A stretch of 62,118 bases of DNA from assembly GCA_905221605.1 (NCBI GenBank), contig CAJNDS010002321.1, positions 431,001 to 493,118 on the forward strand. Reading direction: 5' to 3'. Of this stretch, positions 27,731 through 39,125 are shown one piece after another. Made by a program: the position numbers and the translations under genes. How positions within the stretch are numbered: the first letter of the stretch is position 1; each line of letters begins with the position of its first letter. Below the pieces are notes generated by a model. It ran no database searches, was not told the DNA's origin, and saw nothing but the letters and a program-made list of their open reading frames with translations. Origin of the DNA: Symbiodinium natans (Eukaryota > Sar > Dinophyceae > Suessiales > Symbiodiniaceae).

Positions 27731-28168
27731 GACCCTGCAGATCGCCGCCGCCTCGACTTCGTCGCTTACGGCGCCGCTGGGTGAGGCATTGTGCTGCGAC
27801 GTGACACTCGTATCCCCGTTGACACGAGAAGGGAGGCCCCAGCCTCCGCGGCCTCGCGCAATGGAGCCGCGATCGCTGTCGCTGAACGGCGCAAGCGTGC
27901 AGCTTGCCCTGACCTGGCCCTCAGCGACTCTGCGTTCGCAGGGCGATGCCGGAGGGCGAGACGCTCAACTGGCGAGGCTCAGAGTTCCGCGCGCTCCTGA
28001 CGCCTTGCGAGGTGCCGTCAAGCAGGGTTGCTGGTGGGGTTTGTTGAGAGTGGTTTTGCAAAGCAGCCTTGCTGCCACGCTCCTCGGAGCGCCGTCCGTT
28101 CATGGGGCCATGCCTGGCGCCCAGCTCCCTGCGCTCGAGGAGGTGCTGCACGATGCGGACCTTCGTTG
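27700..28168 (+). pseudogene. LINE 3' end, family A, + strand
   Basis: RRRLDFVAYGAAG, then a shift into EALCCDVTLVSPLTREGRP, continuing to a C-terminus at TGA near 28166-28168. The D..V...D motif is that of the PD-D endonuclease seen complete at 33210-33290. Only the last about 150 codons remain. Confidence 0.65.
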
Positions 28169-28276
28169 ATTGGCGATGGAAGCACTGCATAGTCACGGTG
28201 TGTGATCACTTGATTTGGTTTTTCCACGAGCCTGTCCCGTCTCCTCCCCTTCGCTCAAGCTGGGCCCCTAAAAGGT

Positions 28277-28475
28277 GGGGAACAAGGCGACCTGTGATGC
28301 CAGCTTTAGGCTTCCGCCCCGCGCTCAGGGACTTGCAGGCTGATCTCCGACCTGGGGAGCACGCCCTCGCGTACCTCGACGATGCATACATCGCCAGGGC
28401 CATCGAGCTGTACCATCGCCTTGAGCACTATGCCTTCTCCAACGTCCCAGGCGAAGCAGTCCCAGTGCACACCTA
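28277..28475 (+). pseudogene. Reverse transcriptase fragment with YLDD
   Basis: EHALAYLDDAYIARAIELY contains an RT catalytic YLDD. The preceding MPALGFRPALRDLQ fits the region before motif C in these elements. It is an isolated internal piece, abutting LINE ends on both sides. Confidence 0.6.
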
Positions 28476-28479
28476 GTGG

Positions 28480-29060
28480 CCTAGGGCGCGGGGATTGGGA
28501 GGAGTCAGCGAGGATGTCGCTGAGCAACGGGGCCTCGCCATCAACATTGGCCGTGCCGGAGAGAGGCAAGGCGAGGAGGCTCGCTGCGAAGGCGCGGGCG
28601 GCCGCGAATGACAGCAAGGCCGACCAGCGCGAGGCACAGGCGGAGTCGCGGCCTCAGCGCTCCAACGGCCGCCGAGCTCAAGGGCGAGGACGACCAGCTT
28701 GCACCTTGCAGACTGGCGGAGCTCAGGCTAGGTGCGTTGTTTCGCCTTGCGTGCATGTGAAAGTGCGTCCGCCGGCTTTCCGGGGGGGCGGCTGGCGAAC
28801 TCAGCGGGGAGACCAGCGTGGTGTCGACCGCGAGCTGTGAGCCACCCCAGAGCGCCAACCCATTTGCGATGACCTCGATGCGATGTTTTGTCGGGCGACG
28901 TCGACATTCAGGTCCCGCAGCCGGACGTTGAGGGCAACCGTGGCTCCGGCGTCTCGGCAGATGCGGGCCGCAGCGCGCTCGAGTGGCCCACCCCGGGAGC
29001 GAAGGCAGTCGCCTGTCATGTCCGGCTTGCGGACACAATGTGCCCGTCCGACGCATTGAG
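28480..29060 (-). pseudogene. LINE 3' end, family B, second copy, minus strand
   Basis: RIEVIANGLALWGGSQLAVDTTLVSPL near 28850-28790 and ARAFAASLLALPLSGTANVDG near 28590-28530, ending LSDILADSS. Frames shift between these parts. Same family as 27120-27730 and opposite in orientation to the long LINE starting next to it. Confidence 0.6.
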
Positions 29061-29139
29061 GTTGTCGCCAACGCACTGCCCGCCCCAGGCCACCATCGTG
29101 CGCCCCCTCACACGCCACGGCGAGCCCCACCCACGCGCA

Positions 29140-32100
29140 GACGTCCAGCCGGTCCCACCGCAATCTCTGAGAGGCTGTCGGCGGCGTTGTCGCACAATCG
29201 CGCTCGGCGTCGTCAGCCCGAGCGGGCAGGGCCGCAGCGCTGGTCCACAGCACCGTCGCCGCCAGCCGCCGTCGCCCTTTTCGGTGGCTTCGCAATCGCC
29301 GCGCCTCAAGTGGAGGACGAGGCGTGCTGTGTGTGCTTGGATGTCTTGCTGCCGCACGCGTCTGGGTGTCAAGCGCCGCAGCCGTTTCCAACGCGCCCAC
29401 GGCACCGGCTGCACCTCGAATGCCTCGCCCAGTTCCGAGTGCAAGCGTCCCGTTCGTCCGACTTGTTGTGCCCATTATGCCGCCACGGTCGCTGCCCCGC
29501 GTGCGAGCCGGAGGGGTGGATGCCCCGGCACGACGCGGCGTTGCGCGACGCGTGTGAGCGTGAGGACGTGGGGATGCCATTGCGCCTCTCTGGGGAGGAA
29601 ACAGTGCAGGAAGCTGTCCAGGATTACGCCCTCCGCACGTTCACTTCCCACGATGCTCCAGAGCCACGGCCGCCGCCGGGTGTTGCCGTTTTGTGTTGCA
29701 ACCGAGTCGCGGCGGTGAGGCGTCCAGGCAGCGTTGACTTCGTCCGCTTGCCGGATCGCGAAATGCAATGGGCGCCTCTACCGGTCCGGCACGATGCTGG
29801 CATTGCAGGTTGGGTGCCAGCGTGGGTGTGCCCTGATGTTCCGGTGCCCGCGCAGGCCGGAGAGCTGTGCGGTGGCTGCGGCAATCAGCTGCGCTGGGAG
29901 TACGACCTGAGCACTGAACGGGGGCGCTTTCACTGCAGTGCCGGGTGCATCCGACCCGCAGAGGTGCCGCTGGCGCCAGGCCCCGCCCCTGGTCCCACGG
30001 GCTCCGCTGTGCAGCCGGCAGTGCTCCCTGCCGGTCCCGTGGCCGCTCAACTCCCAGCGGTTGGCTACTGGTTGTCGCGCGGGCCTCCCGCAGGCGAGGT
30101 CTGGGAGAACACCAACTCCTGGCTATACGTGCCGCTGCTGCAAGCTGCAGCGGGGGACCTGCTACCGCCTGCGGCCGAGGCTTGGCGGGCAGACCCGCGG
30201 ACCCACGGCTGGTGGGAAGAAGCCAGGCGACTGTTGGTTGCGTCCGAACCTGTCTCGCCACGGTTGCTGGCAGCGGCCATCCGTCGTGCTGCTGAGGCCA
30301 CGCCTGCATACAGCCATCACATACCCGACATTCTAGAGCGCTTGGGGCAGGCGGGGCTACCTGCCATTGCATTGGTGCACGTGGGCTGGGCAGTGCGTCA
30401 GTTGCGTGAGCCCGATGGCTACTTGCTTGCCCCTGTACAGGAGGCACTCCTGGAGTGTTACGGTGGCCTCCGGGTGGCATCGCTCGATCGCCACTCCGAT
30501 CGCTTCCGCCCGGAACCGCCGACTGTGCCCCCGGTTGAGGGTACAGAGGCTGCCGCCGTGGCCTGTGCTCCACACGCGCAGGGCCGTCGTATGCGGCGCC
30601 GCCGCACCCACGGGGTGCCCCGTGACTCGGGACCAGACGAGGATGGCGCGGCTTCAGTAAGTGATTGTGCCGCGTCGGCGCCGTCTCATCCCCCACATTC
30701 GTTCGCAGGGACCGGCATTTCCGGCGACGCTGCGCGGTGGTTGGACGACCTCGATCTGTTGGCTGAGTTCCGACGCCGCGTACCGACTCTGCAAACTGTG
30801 CCCCGTTTCCTCGTCACCGGCGTTCGCCGGGCCTTCGTCGCCGCGCTGGATGCCATCCGGTCCGCGCACGTGGGTCGGGTGGAAGTAAAACGCGTGCGCG
30901 CCTGGAAACTCTTCTTCATGTTGCCCCGCTTGCTGCTGGCTCGTTGTCCTCAGGCTGGAACGGAGGGCCGCGCTGTGCTGATGCGCCGGTTGCAGCTGCT
31001 CCAGCAAGGCAACCTCGTCGCGCTACACGCGCAGACGCCGACGGCGGGCCCATCTGAGGCACGTTCTCGCGCCGACCTAGGAGGCGACCCAGCGCGGGCC
31101 GCAGCCTCTGCGAAAGTCAAGCGGGGCCAGCTGTCGCGAGCACGGCAGCTGCTCACTGCGGCAGCGCTTGCTCCGGGTGACGACAGCACGCTGCGTGCGC
31201 TGACGGACCCTGCACGTCGGCCGCCGCAGCTGCTGCGGCCCTTGACGCCAGATGTCCTCACGTTCAGCGCCGCTGAGGAGGTAACCCTGACCGTCGCGCA
31301 GGTTGCCGACGCCCTGCGCAGCACCAAGCGCGGGTCGGCCGCGGGTCTGTCCGGAGCCACCATTGAGCTTTACAAGCTTCTCCTGGACGATGCTGCAGCA
31401 CTCGAGTCCTTGACGTTCGCCGTCAACATCCTTGCTCGTGCCCAGGCCCCGCCAATCGCACAGGATGCGATCGCCTTGTCCCGCCTCACGGCTCTGCGCA
31501 AGCCCGGCGGCGGCGTGCGAGGAATAGCTACCGGGGACGTGTTTCGGCGGCTCGTTTCCCGCGCTCTCGCACGCGCCTATGCTACAACTTGTGACGAGGC
31601 CACCCGCCCGTTCCAGTTCGCGCTGCAGACGCGCGCTGGCACAGACCGCCTGGCGGCGATGCTTCGCGCTGCTGTTGAGCTAAACCCCGAGACCACGGTC
31701 ATTTCGCAGCGCGTATGACACTATCAGCCGCGACGCTATCCTACGCAAGCTCCGCGACACCGTGCCGGCCTTGCTGCCCTTCGTCCGCGCCATGTACGCT
31801 CGCACTCGCACTTCCACGTACTTGTGGTGGGACGCGGAGGGAGGGCTGCATGAGATACCGCAGGCTGAGGGCATCGAGCAAGGCGACCCGTTCGCGCCGG
31901 GCCTGTACGCGCTTGGCCAACACGACTCCCTGGTCGCGGCAAGCGGGTCGTTGCAGTCACGTGAGCGGCTTTTCGCGTTTCTGGACGACCTCTATGTCGT
32001 CACGACCTCGGCGCGGTCCGAGCATCTCCTCCAGGTCGTCCCCGAGGAGGTCGAACGGGGTGCTGGCGTTGCTGCCAACCTTGGCAAGACGCGCGTATAC

Positions 32101-33668
32101 AACGCGGCCGGCGGGCCAGCTCCCCCGAGCATCGCCGCCCTGGGCGCCAACGTCTGGCGTGGCGACCTGCCGCCGGAACAGCGGGGGTTTGTCGCGCTCG
32201 GCGTCCCCATCGGCCATCCCGCATTCGTCGCAGCTCAGGCAGAGTCCCGCCTTGTTGCCGAGGCGGACCTTCTGCAAGAGATTGCGCAGCTGCCTGACCT
32301 CCAGTGCGCATGGCTGCTGCTAGCGTACTGCGCAGCACCACGGGCTCAGCACCTGCTCCGGAACGTCCCGCCGGAGGATGTACGACCGTACGCGCAGGCC
32401 CACGACGCGGCAGTTTGGGAGGTCGTCGAGCGTCTGCTCGGTGGCCGGGGGCCGGGAGAAGACGATGCCTGGACTGCTGCACGCGACCTCGCTTTTTTGC
32501 CGCCGAGTCAGGGGGGGCTGGGCCTTCTCGCGGCAAAGCGCATCTCACCAGCGGCATACTGGGCAGCATGGGCCGACGCGCTCCCGGTCCTGCGCCAGCG
32601 GTATCCGGAAGCTGCGGACCGCTTGCTCCATGACCTCACCGAGGCCCGGGTCCGCCGTGCTTGCAGGCTGCCGCTGCCGCAGCGGCGCGGCTTGATGAGG
32701 CGGGTTGGGCAGTCCCGGCTGGGAAGCGTGCGCTGGCGGGGCACCGGTGCCACCATCGCAAGGGCAGCTCGGGCTGGGAGGCTTTGGCTGGCAGCGGCAC
32801 GCTGCTCTCGCACTTCAGCGTGAGCTGCTGCCTGCCATCCCTCCAGCTTCGCGAGCACTCCTACGATCCCAGTCCGGCCCTGCGGCCGGCATGTGGCTCG
32901 CAGCCGTCCCCGCCGACGCAGCAACCACCCTTGCCCCTGACTTTATGCACTTGGCATTGCGGCGCCGCCTGCGGCTGCCCCTGCCTTTGACAGACAGGCA
33001 ATGCGGTGGGGACGGTCGCCCGGGCTGCCGGGGCGAGATCGACGGGCTTGGGGACCACTAACTCGCCGGCCTGCTCCCTCGCCGCGGCTTCGTGCTTGAG
33101 CACGCATGGGTGCAGGTCGTGCGGGAAGCGGTCGGGTCCGAAGGATGCGTGGTGCCACAGCAGTGGCTTGCCCGCACCACTGCCCCACAAGTCCCGCCGG
33201 ATGACCGCCGTCGCCTCGACTTTGTGGTGTACGGAGCGACGAGGAATGGAGAGGCGCTGTGCGCAGACGCGACGCTCGTGTCTCCCTTGACCCGCGCCGG
33301 TCGCCCTGTCCCCGGCGCAGATGCCCGCGATGGGGTTGCGCTCGCTGCAGCACGTCGGCGCAAGGCCGCGCGCTATCCCGAGCTCACGCGGGGGGGCCCG
33401 CAGAAACTGGTCGTCCTGGCTGCGGAGATTGGCGGTCGCTGGAGTGATGAGTGCCATCACTTCCTCCGTCAGCTCCTGCGCCTCAGGGCCCGGCGCGCGC
33501 CAGCCCCGTTGAGGGCGTCGGCGACGCAGGGATGGGCGCGTCGCTGGTGGGGCGTCCTGTCGGTTGCTTTGCAGCGTGCCGTGGCAAGCTCCGTGCTCGG
33601 GGTCTGGACCATGCCACCACTCCCCGGCGCGCCGGACGACGTGCCGCTTGGCGATGCATGTCCTTGAC
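29140..33668 (+). pseudogene. LINE polyprotein: RING-like finger, RT, PD-D endonuclease; two frameshifts and a stop
   Basis: Frame 0 to 31718: a RING-like region CCVCLD, HRLHLECL, CPLCR (about 29323-29480), a second Cys cluster CGGCGNQL with FHCSAGC (about 29868-29950), then RT with KRGSAAGLSG and KPGGGVRGIA. Near 31705 a shift removes the residues around RT motif A, with AYDTISRDAIL continuing in frame 1. That frame carries EGIEQGDPF, the catalytic FLDDLY (about 31978-31996) and LPPSQGGLGL. A second shift near 32750 leads to LRRRLRLPLPL, a TAA at 33059-33061, then RRLDFVVYG and CADATLVSPL (about 33208-33290), the paired Asp of a restriction-like endonuclease. It ends at TGA 33666-33668. The start codon is unknown because upstream frames shadow another element. 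Confidence 0.75.
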
Positions 33669-33777
33669 CTCGCTGAGGCGGCCGCGCCCAGCCGACTGCC
33701 TTTGCAGCCGTGACGCGCTGGCGTGTAGTGATGTAGAGGACCACGTCGGGACGAGATTGCGGGAAAAAGGCGCGCAG

Positions 33778-33798
33778 AAAAAAAAAAAAAAAAAAAAG
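33778..33798 (+). repeat. Poly-A tail of the long LINE
   Basis: 21 uninterrupted A after the C-terminal region, immediately followed by a truncated relative. Confidence 0.85.
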
Positions 33799-34760
33799 TT
33801 TTTTGTGCAGGAGCATTTGGTCGGAGCCCTCCCGCAGCAGTCCGCCCTCTTCGAGTTGTTGCCTGCGCTCCCAGACGTACAGATAGCATGGTTGCTGCTT
33901 CTCTACTGCGCAGCTCTTGCCTAGGCTCCCTCCTTCTCTCCAATGCTTCAAGTGACCTGCCACAGCTCGCCCTCGCCCATGCACAGCTCGCCCTCAAACA
34001 TGGGGTCCTGGGACTCCGCAGTGGGCCTCCTGGACTGACGCCCTGCCAGCCATCTCTTCGCGAGAACAATCCCCTGCACAGCTCCTCGTTGCCCAGCTCT
34101 CCGCCCCCGAGTCGCTGCCGCCTGCCCTACAGGCCCTCCGCGCAGCCCAGGCTTCCCTGGCTGCACTTGGCTTCGAGGCACCCTCATGGGCTTATCTCCT
34201 ACATGCGGCCCCGCCGCGGGTCGACCCTGACGACCTCCCACTCGACCACACACGCAGCGGCCCGCCTCCCAAGCTGTTGATGACTTCTGCCTGCGTGCCC
34301 TTTTGGCGCGAGCTGGATGCACCCTCAGCCGCCCTGATCCGCAGGCCGGGCCCTTTGCAGCACGTCCCCTCACAGCCAGCCCGACATCCCCGAATCTGTT
34401 CTGCGTCCTTCTGCTCCGCCGCCTGCGCCTCCCGCTGCCTCTTACCGCAGCACGCTGCAGATGCCGTCAATTGCATGATCCACTCGGTGACCATATCATC
34501 TCCGCCTACGTGCAGCATTGGTTTGCTCTCCTCTATTTTCCTCTCCTTCGCAGCCACACGAGCCTTCTGTGCAAGCCTGCTCTCCCTGCCCCTCCACGAC
34601 ACCTCCGAGCCTCCAACATCGATGGGGACATCCCGCTCCTCAGTGATGTCCTCGCCGTCTGCCGTAGCTGATCCTGAGATCGGCGACACAACTTGCACTG
34701 GGACTGCGGACAGGCAGACGCAAAAAGAGCGCGAGAAAAAGAAAAACAAGGGGGAAATGA
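33799..34760 (+). mobile_element. 5'-truncated, internally deleted LINE copy
   Basis: Starts right after the poly-A with QSALFELLPALPDVQIAWLL, matching LPDLQCAWLLLAYCAA of the long copy (about 32290-32340). It then breaks into several frames and returns with LLRRLRLPLPLTAARC near 34410-34460, the Cys motif PLGDH, and a C-terminal SLLSLPL with LLSDVLAV near 34570-34670. It ends in an A-rich stretch (AGAAAAAGAAAAAC) at about 34735-34750. The endonuclease core seems to be deleted. Confidence 0.6.
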
Positions 34761-34769
34761 CTGAGCGAA

Positions 34770-35620
34770 TTTAGTTCAGAATGAGCGTGGTTTTCTGGGT
34801 CATTAATCACTTCACAGCCCCTATCATCCTGGTCTGACGAATAGAAGGCCTTGCCGATCCCAAGAAGCGTAAAATTTTCGATAATGGTGGGAAACGGGAT
34901 GAAACGGGAGGCCCAAGCCTCGAAAACCGAGCCCATCTCAGGAGATAAGAAGTGGACACAGAGCACAAGCAGATTTGTGATAGCTTTCCCTGCTGAAACG
35001 AAACTGAGTGGCGGTTCCATCTGTGATTGGCACCCGATTCGCATGTAGACTGCCTTGTAAGTTGGTTTGTTGATGTTTGTTGCTTTGAATTTCGGCTGAA
35101 TGGGTCAGCTGCCCGCCATCACTCGGTGGTGCGGGACAGGCGCGGGCTCGGACACTTGAACGCGTCATGTTTGACCATTTCATCCCTCTTGTGAAGGCTA
35201 TGCAAAACACGTGCGGGACGCCCCGTAGGAGAACTGTTTTGTAGTTGCGTAGGAGTTTTTCCGTATGAGTTCGGCGCATTCGTATGGCCAGCTTGGGTGG
35301 TCCCATGTTTTTGGTGAGTGAGGATTGACATGCCGAGGGCGTCGCAGGCAATACATGTCGTTTTTGCATGTGACAGTGCGGCCTTCCTCTTAGAGGGGGG
35401 CACTTGTTAAGATAACAAGGTGGGATCCACGCCTGGGGATGCAATGCTGCATACCCCCGTGGCGGAGCGAGCGCTCAAAAAGCAGGCTCGATTTTTCATT
35501 CGCTTCTTCGTGGCCTTTCTGGCCGCGTGAGCCATAACTCGTAGAAAGTCCGACCTGTTGCGGGTCCAGGTGGAATCCCCAACTACACCGCTTGGTCAGG
35601 GTGCTTTCCTCTGTTTGCAA
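34770..35620 (-). other. Possible minus-strand coding remnant
   Basis: Three minus-strand blocks have protein-like composition: about 35590-35420 (SWGFHLDPQQVGLSTSYG), about 35370-35140 (MGPPKLAIRMRRTHTEKLL in one frame, with a second open frame alongside), and about 35040-34780 (SVFEAWASRFIPFPTIIENF). Frames change between them and no family is recognised. It could be a decayed gene or an unrecognised repeat. Confidence 0.3.
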
Positions 35621-36964
35621 CAGAAGCTGTCAATTTTGATGCCAAGGCACATGTCAGTATGTCGTTGTCCAGGCAATGCCGCTGCCCCAACACCTGGTGT
35701 TTCCACACCGGAAGTGACAACGTTACTCGGCAAGTTTGTAAGAGAAGAAGAGGTGCTGGGTAAATTTCGTTGTCCTAAGCCATCTCAAGGACCATGTTCT
35801 GTGCAAATGAGGTTAGCGCCAAAACCACGTCGGGTGTATCCCAGTTCTCCCGGAGGCTTGTCAGTGCACAGGCCGCATTACCGCGTCTCCGACAAGATGG
35901 GTTTGTCTCAAGGTATCAGCCTGCCGGACGACCCGGAGTGCAGTCAGGTGTCCTGCTCCTGCTGGTGCTAAGCACATACGGTCACGTAACCACAACGTCA
36001 TGTTGGAGGTTTCAGTCTGCAGTTGAAAATGTTTCGAAGTTGAAATGCCCACGCCACAAATGCTTTCTGTCCGCAGGAATTGCGAGAGGTTTTGCGTGGG
36101 GGGGAGGCACGGCGATGTTCTGTAACGGTTGCTTGTGTCGATTGGAGGCATGTGCTGTACCCGGCACAGATTCAAGTTGCGGAAGGCCCACCGACGCATG
36201 CTCGACCATGGGAAGGACATCCTGCAGCTCGGCAGCTTTTGGCAACTTCTCAAGGTTTTTGTGAGTGGCTGAATTGGACACTTTTTGCCCTGCAACATGT
36301 TGAGGCAGTCGTCGTCCGGCACTGGCCTTTGTGGCATGCTAGACGCATGTGGCAGAGACGTTCGCTGGCAACCTCCATTTCGAGCCAAGTCGTGCAGATT
36401 GGCGACAACGATTCTTTTTTCAGGTGAAGTCCACGCTGAACACAACCGTCCACTTAGCTCAATCAGCACCAGCATCCGCCTCAGTGTTCGGCAGGCGGGT
36501 TCAACTCATCGCTGTTTCGAGCTTGCATGGTCCTGCTTGGATAAGGTGCTGGGCCAACCCCAAGCCTGATTCTTAAAGCCTCTGGACGCTTGTTTGTGCC
36601 GACTATGCACTACGCCAAGGTTTTAACAACATAGGCGTGCAAGTGGGGCGCATAGCCCGAACATAGCCCGAAACCGATCTCGAGTCAAGGTCCCGACGGC
36701 CGGACAAGTCCGAGTTTTGTTCCAGCTGTCGCGGTTGGTGCCCGTCGTAATGCAGAATCCTTGGAGCTTGGAAGCGGCAGCTGGCAATTTAGTTGGGATG
36801 TTTCAGCCGTAGAAAAGGGCCTTCACACCCAGCATTGAGTTGCAAAGGTTTCAAGTAAAGCTCGAACGCCGCAAAACAGCAGCGAGAGCTTCGCACGAGA
36901 TTCCAAGGCACCATCGATCGGCAGCTGTCTTTCATGTAGCTTTGTTCAGATGCCTCCCGGACAG
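35621..36964 (+). other. Mostly unassigned; one candidate exon at about 36067-36423
   Basis: From 36080 a frame runs for 115 codons with no stop and with composition like coding sequence (VACVDWRHVLYPAQIQVAEG, then CEWLNWTLFALQHVEAVVV). It would end before TGA at 36425-36427, where TTTTTTCAG and GTGAAG mark possible splice sites. The rest holds nothing I recognise. Two CATAGCCCGAA copies lie near 36649-36672. Confidence 0.3.
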
Positions 36965-39125
36965 GCGTTCCCAACACAAGTTCGGAAAGTCTTCGTAGGC
37001 GGCATTCCTCAGGAGTGCTGTGCGAAATAGAATAAAATAGGGACAATGATGTGCGCACATTCTTCTTCGGCAGGACATGCAGCAAGAAGATTTGCTCAAG
37101 CTGTTCAGCGAAATCGTGATGAGCTCAAGCGAAGCATTTCCGGTGCCTCGCACGCAGAACTGACCACCTGAGGCTCCAGTCAGGAAGGCGTGGGTACAGT
37201 CGCAACCTCTGTCAAATTATCATGAATCATGTCGCGAATTTTTGCAAGGAGTCCATGCAGGGATCTCAATGTGTGTCAGTCGAGGCGATACAGGGATGCT
37301 ACTAAAGTGAAGTCTCCGACTTCGCACAACCATCGTGGTGTGGCACTCGATGGGGTGTCACGAGGGTCTTCAGTCTTTGTGTGACATGAATGTCACGTGG
37401 AGAACATCTGAACGCTTTATGTGCAATCCAGCGTGGGCGCTAATTCACAACCAAGCCATCAACCAAATACAGCCTGTGCATCAAAAGTTAACAGTCTTTC
37501 ATCGAGATGGCAGGGATGATGCATGAACAAGCGAACGACAGCAAGCAACCTTTTTTGAAAGCAAAACAAAACGCACACGCACATACAGACATACACACAC
37601 ACACCCACAACCACATGAAAAGAGCAAATGCTTTGAATGTGCTCAAGTAAAACATGTGTTCCGCATCCTTCCACACTGAGCTTTTTAGAGCACGCTGACG
37701 ACAGCACATGGATCTCACCCTGGTTCAAGACACAAGAGAACGAACAATCTGAATTCCATCGCGTCGTTTATTTTAACTTGGAAGAAGGACTTTCGGAATC
37801 TTTCAGTTGCTTTGGGGACTAGTGTAGAGCTTGGTTGCCATAGCTTCCGCACCTGACCTGTCTAGGGCCCGCCCCCCTTGGTCCTGCCCTCCTCATCCCT
37901 CTCATTCCCTGTTCATATCCCTTTCCATAATTTCATGCTTTCGCTGTTTCGAACTTGCTGTCCATCTTGCGTTGCTTCGGAACGTGTTTGAGGGTCCCCA
38001 GACTTCAAAACTCCGTAACATTGTGCGTGTATGGGGCGGTTCGTACGTGGACTTGAGGGCTTCCTGTTGGCCCTGGTGGTTGCCCATTTGGTGGAATCTG
38101 CGGCATTCAGGGTTGAGCAGCTTTCTCTCACTTTTTTTTGAGTGTGCTGTCGCTGAAAGTGCTGGCCGCGTATTCAGAAGGGCTTCATTGGGCTTCATCC
38201 TCATCAGGACGGGACACACTTTCAGAATGTTTTGGCGTGCTTCTTCAAATCCCGACATAGCAGACCACGAAAGTGCTTGGCTTTCAGCGGAGCAAGATGC
38301 AGTACTCGTAGCATCTGGAAACGAAGCCTCCAAAGGACTTTCGCTGCACAACTTTCGATTCAGTGCCATTGGCTCTATATGGTCGCGCCGGCTTTAGAAT
38401 GCACAGGAAAGCCATTATGGGCATTGGGGCGATGCAGCCAAGCTGTGCTCCTGAAGCTTCGCTGTCTTCCCATGGCAGAAGCCGTTAGCGGCGTAGGGGG
38501 GCTCTTGTCCCATCCCGAGAACCACCCCTTGTTCGACTCTAATGAGACCCCCCCCCCGTCATTTGACCACACCTGATCGATCAAACGCGAACCCCCTAGT
38601 AGTAGTCATCGTCGTAGTAATAAAGTCGTAGTAGTCTTCGTAGTCGTACTAGTAGGAGTAGGAGAGTAGTCGGAGTAAGTGTAGGCGTATTCGCCGTTGT
38701 CCTACTAGTAGTCCTCCACCCCACCCCGCTTTCTCGAACTGTAGACGTTTGCCCCAAACGGTCTTCCCGTCCTTCCCTAACGGCGCGGCCTCATGTCCTA
38801 CTTCATTTCTAATATTCAGTTCCCTTTGAGTTCTGCTCTGACATTGTGCATGAGAATACATCCGAGACATCAGGGAAGAACGGGTCACATGCATCAAGAA
38901 ACTCTCAGGAGCGTCAATGGCAAAGTGGCAGCCTGCATTGTTTTCCAGGCTTCGGCTTTGTGATTTTCCAAGAGACCAGTGCTGTCGATCGCTTCTTGGG
39001 CGCCGAACTCGGATGATATTTTTTTTGCAATCTGAAACCAGTTTTAACAGCTGCAAGGTTCAGAAGTGTCCAAGTTCATCCCTGTGAGAGATGGTCGCAA
39101 ACTTGAAGTCAAGCGAGCCATTAGC
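36965..39125 (+). CDS. RRM (RNA-recognition motif) protein, copy 1, partial exon model
   Basis: Exon 36965-37012 encodes RNP2 in VRKVFVGGIPQ. After a 61-nt GA-AG intron (37013-37073), exon 37074-37115 encodes DMQQEDLLKLFSEI, helix 1 of the fold. Exon 38949-38999 encodes RNP1 in GFGFVIFQETSAVDRFLG. After a 58-nt GC-AG intron (39000-39057), exon 39058 to about 39125 encodes VSKFIPVRDGRKLEVKRAIS, the last strand. The middle of the domain (strand 2 and its loop) should lie in 37116-38948 but I could not find it. RRM proteins bind single-stranded RNA; this one matches copy 2 at 51977 in layout. Further exons on either side are likely. Confidence 0.65.
38590..38715. repeat. GTA/GTC triplet-rich low-complexity run
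   Basis: Irregular GTAGTA, GTCGTA and AGGAGTA triplets, inside the long intron of the RRM gene. Confidence 0.85.

Larger units (their letters stand above)
29100..33798 (+). mobile_element. LINE-type retrotransposon, family A, long but broken copy
   Basis: GC-rich element with zinc-finger N-terminus, RT and C-terminal endonuclease, ending in 21 A at 33778-33798. The left boundary is estimated from where the minus-strand family B copy stops. A non-LTR identity rests on RT motif style, the A tail, the lack of LTRs and 5'-truncated relatives nearby. Confidence 0.8.

Noticed and set aside
28983-29140. Start of the long LINE frame at 28983
   Set aside because: The codon there is GTG and the first 40 or so codons are the antisense shadow of a minus-strand LINE end, so the true start is not known.
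26964-29580. Long Arg/Pro/Ala-rich frames on both strands
   Set aside because: GC-rich DNA has few stops in any frame. Only the segments with endonuclease or RT motifs were kept.
32861-34069. 402-codon minus-strand frame
   Set aside because: Antisense of the LINE endonuclease region and poly-A; no independent motif.
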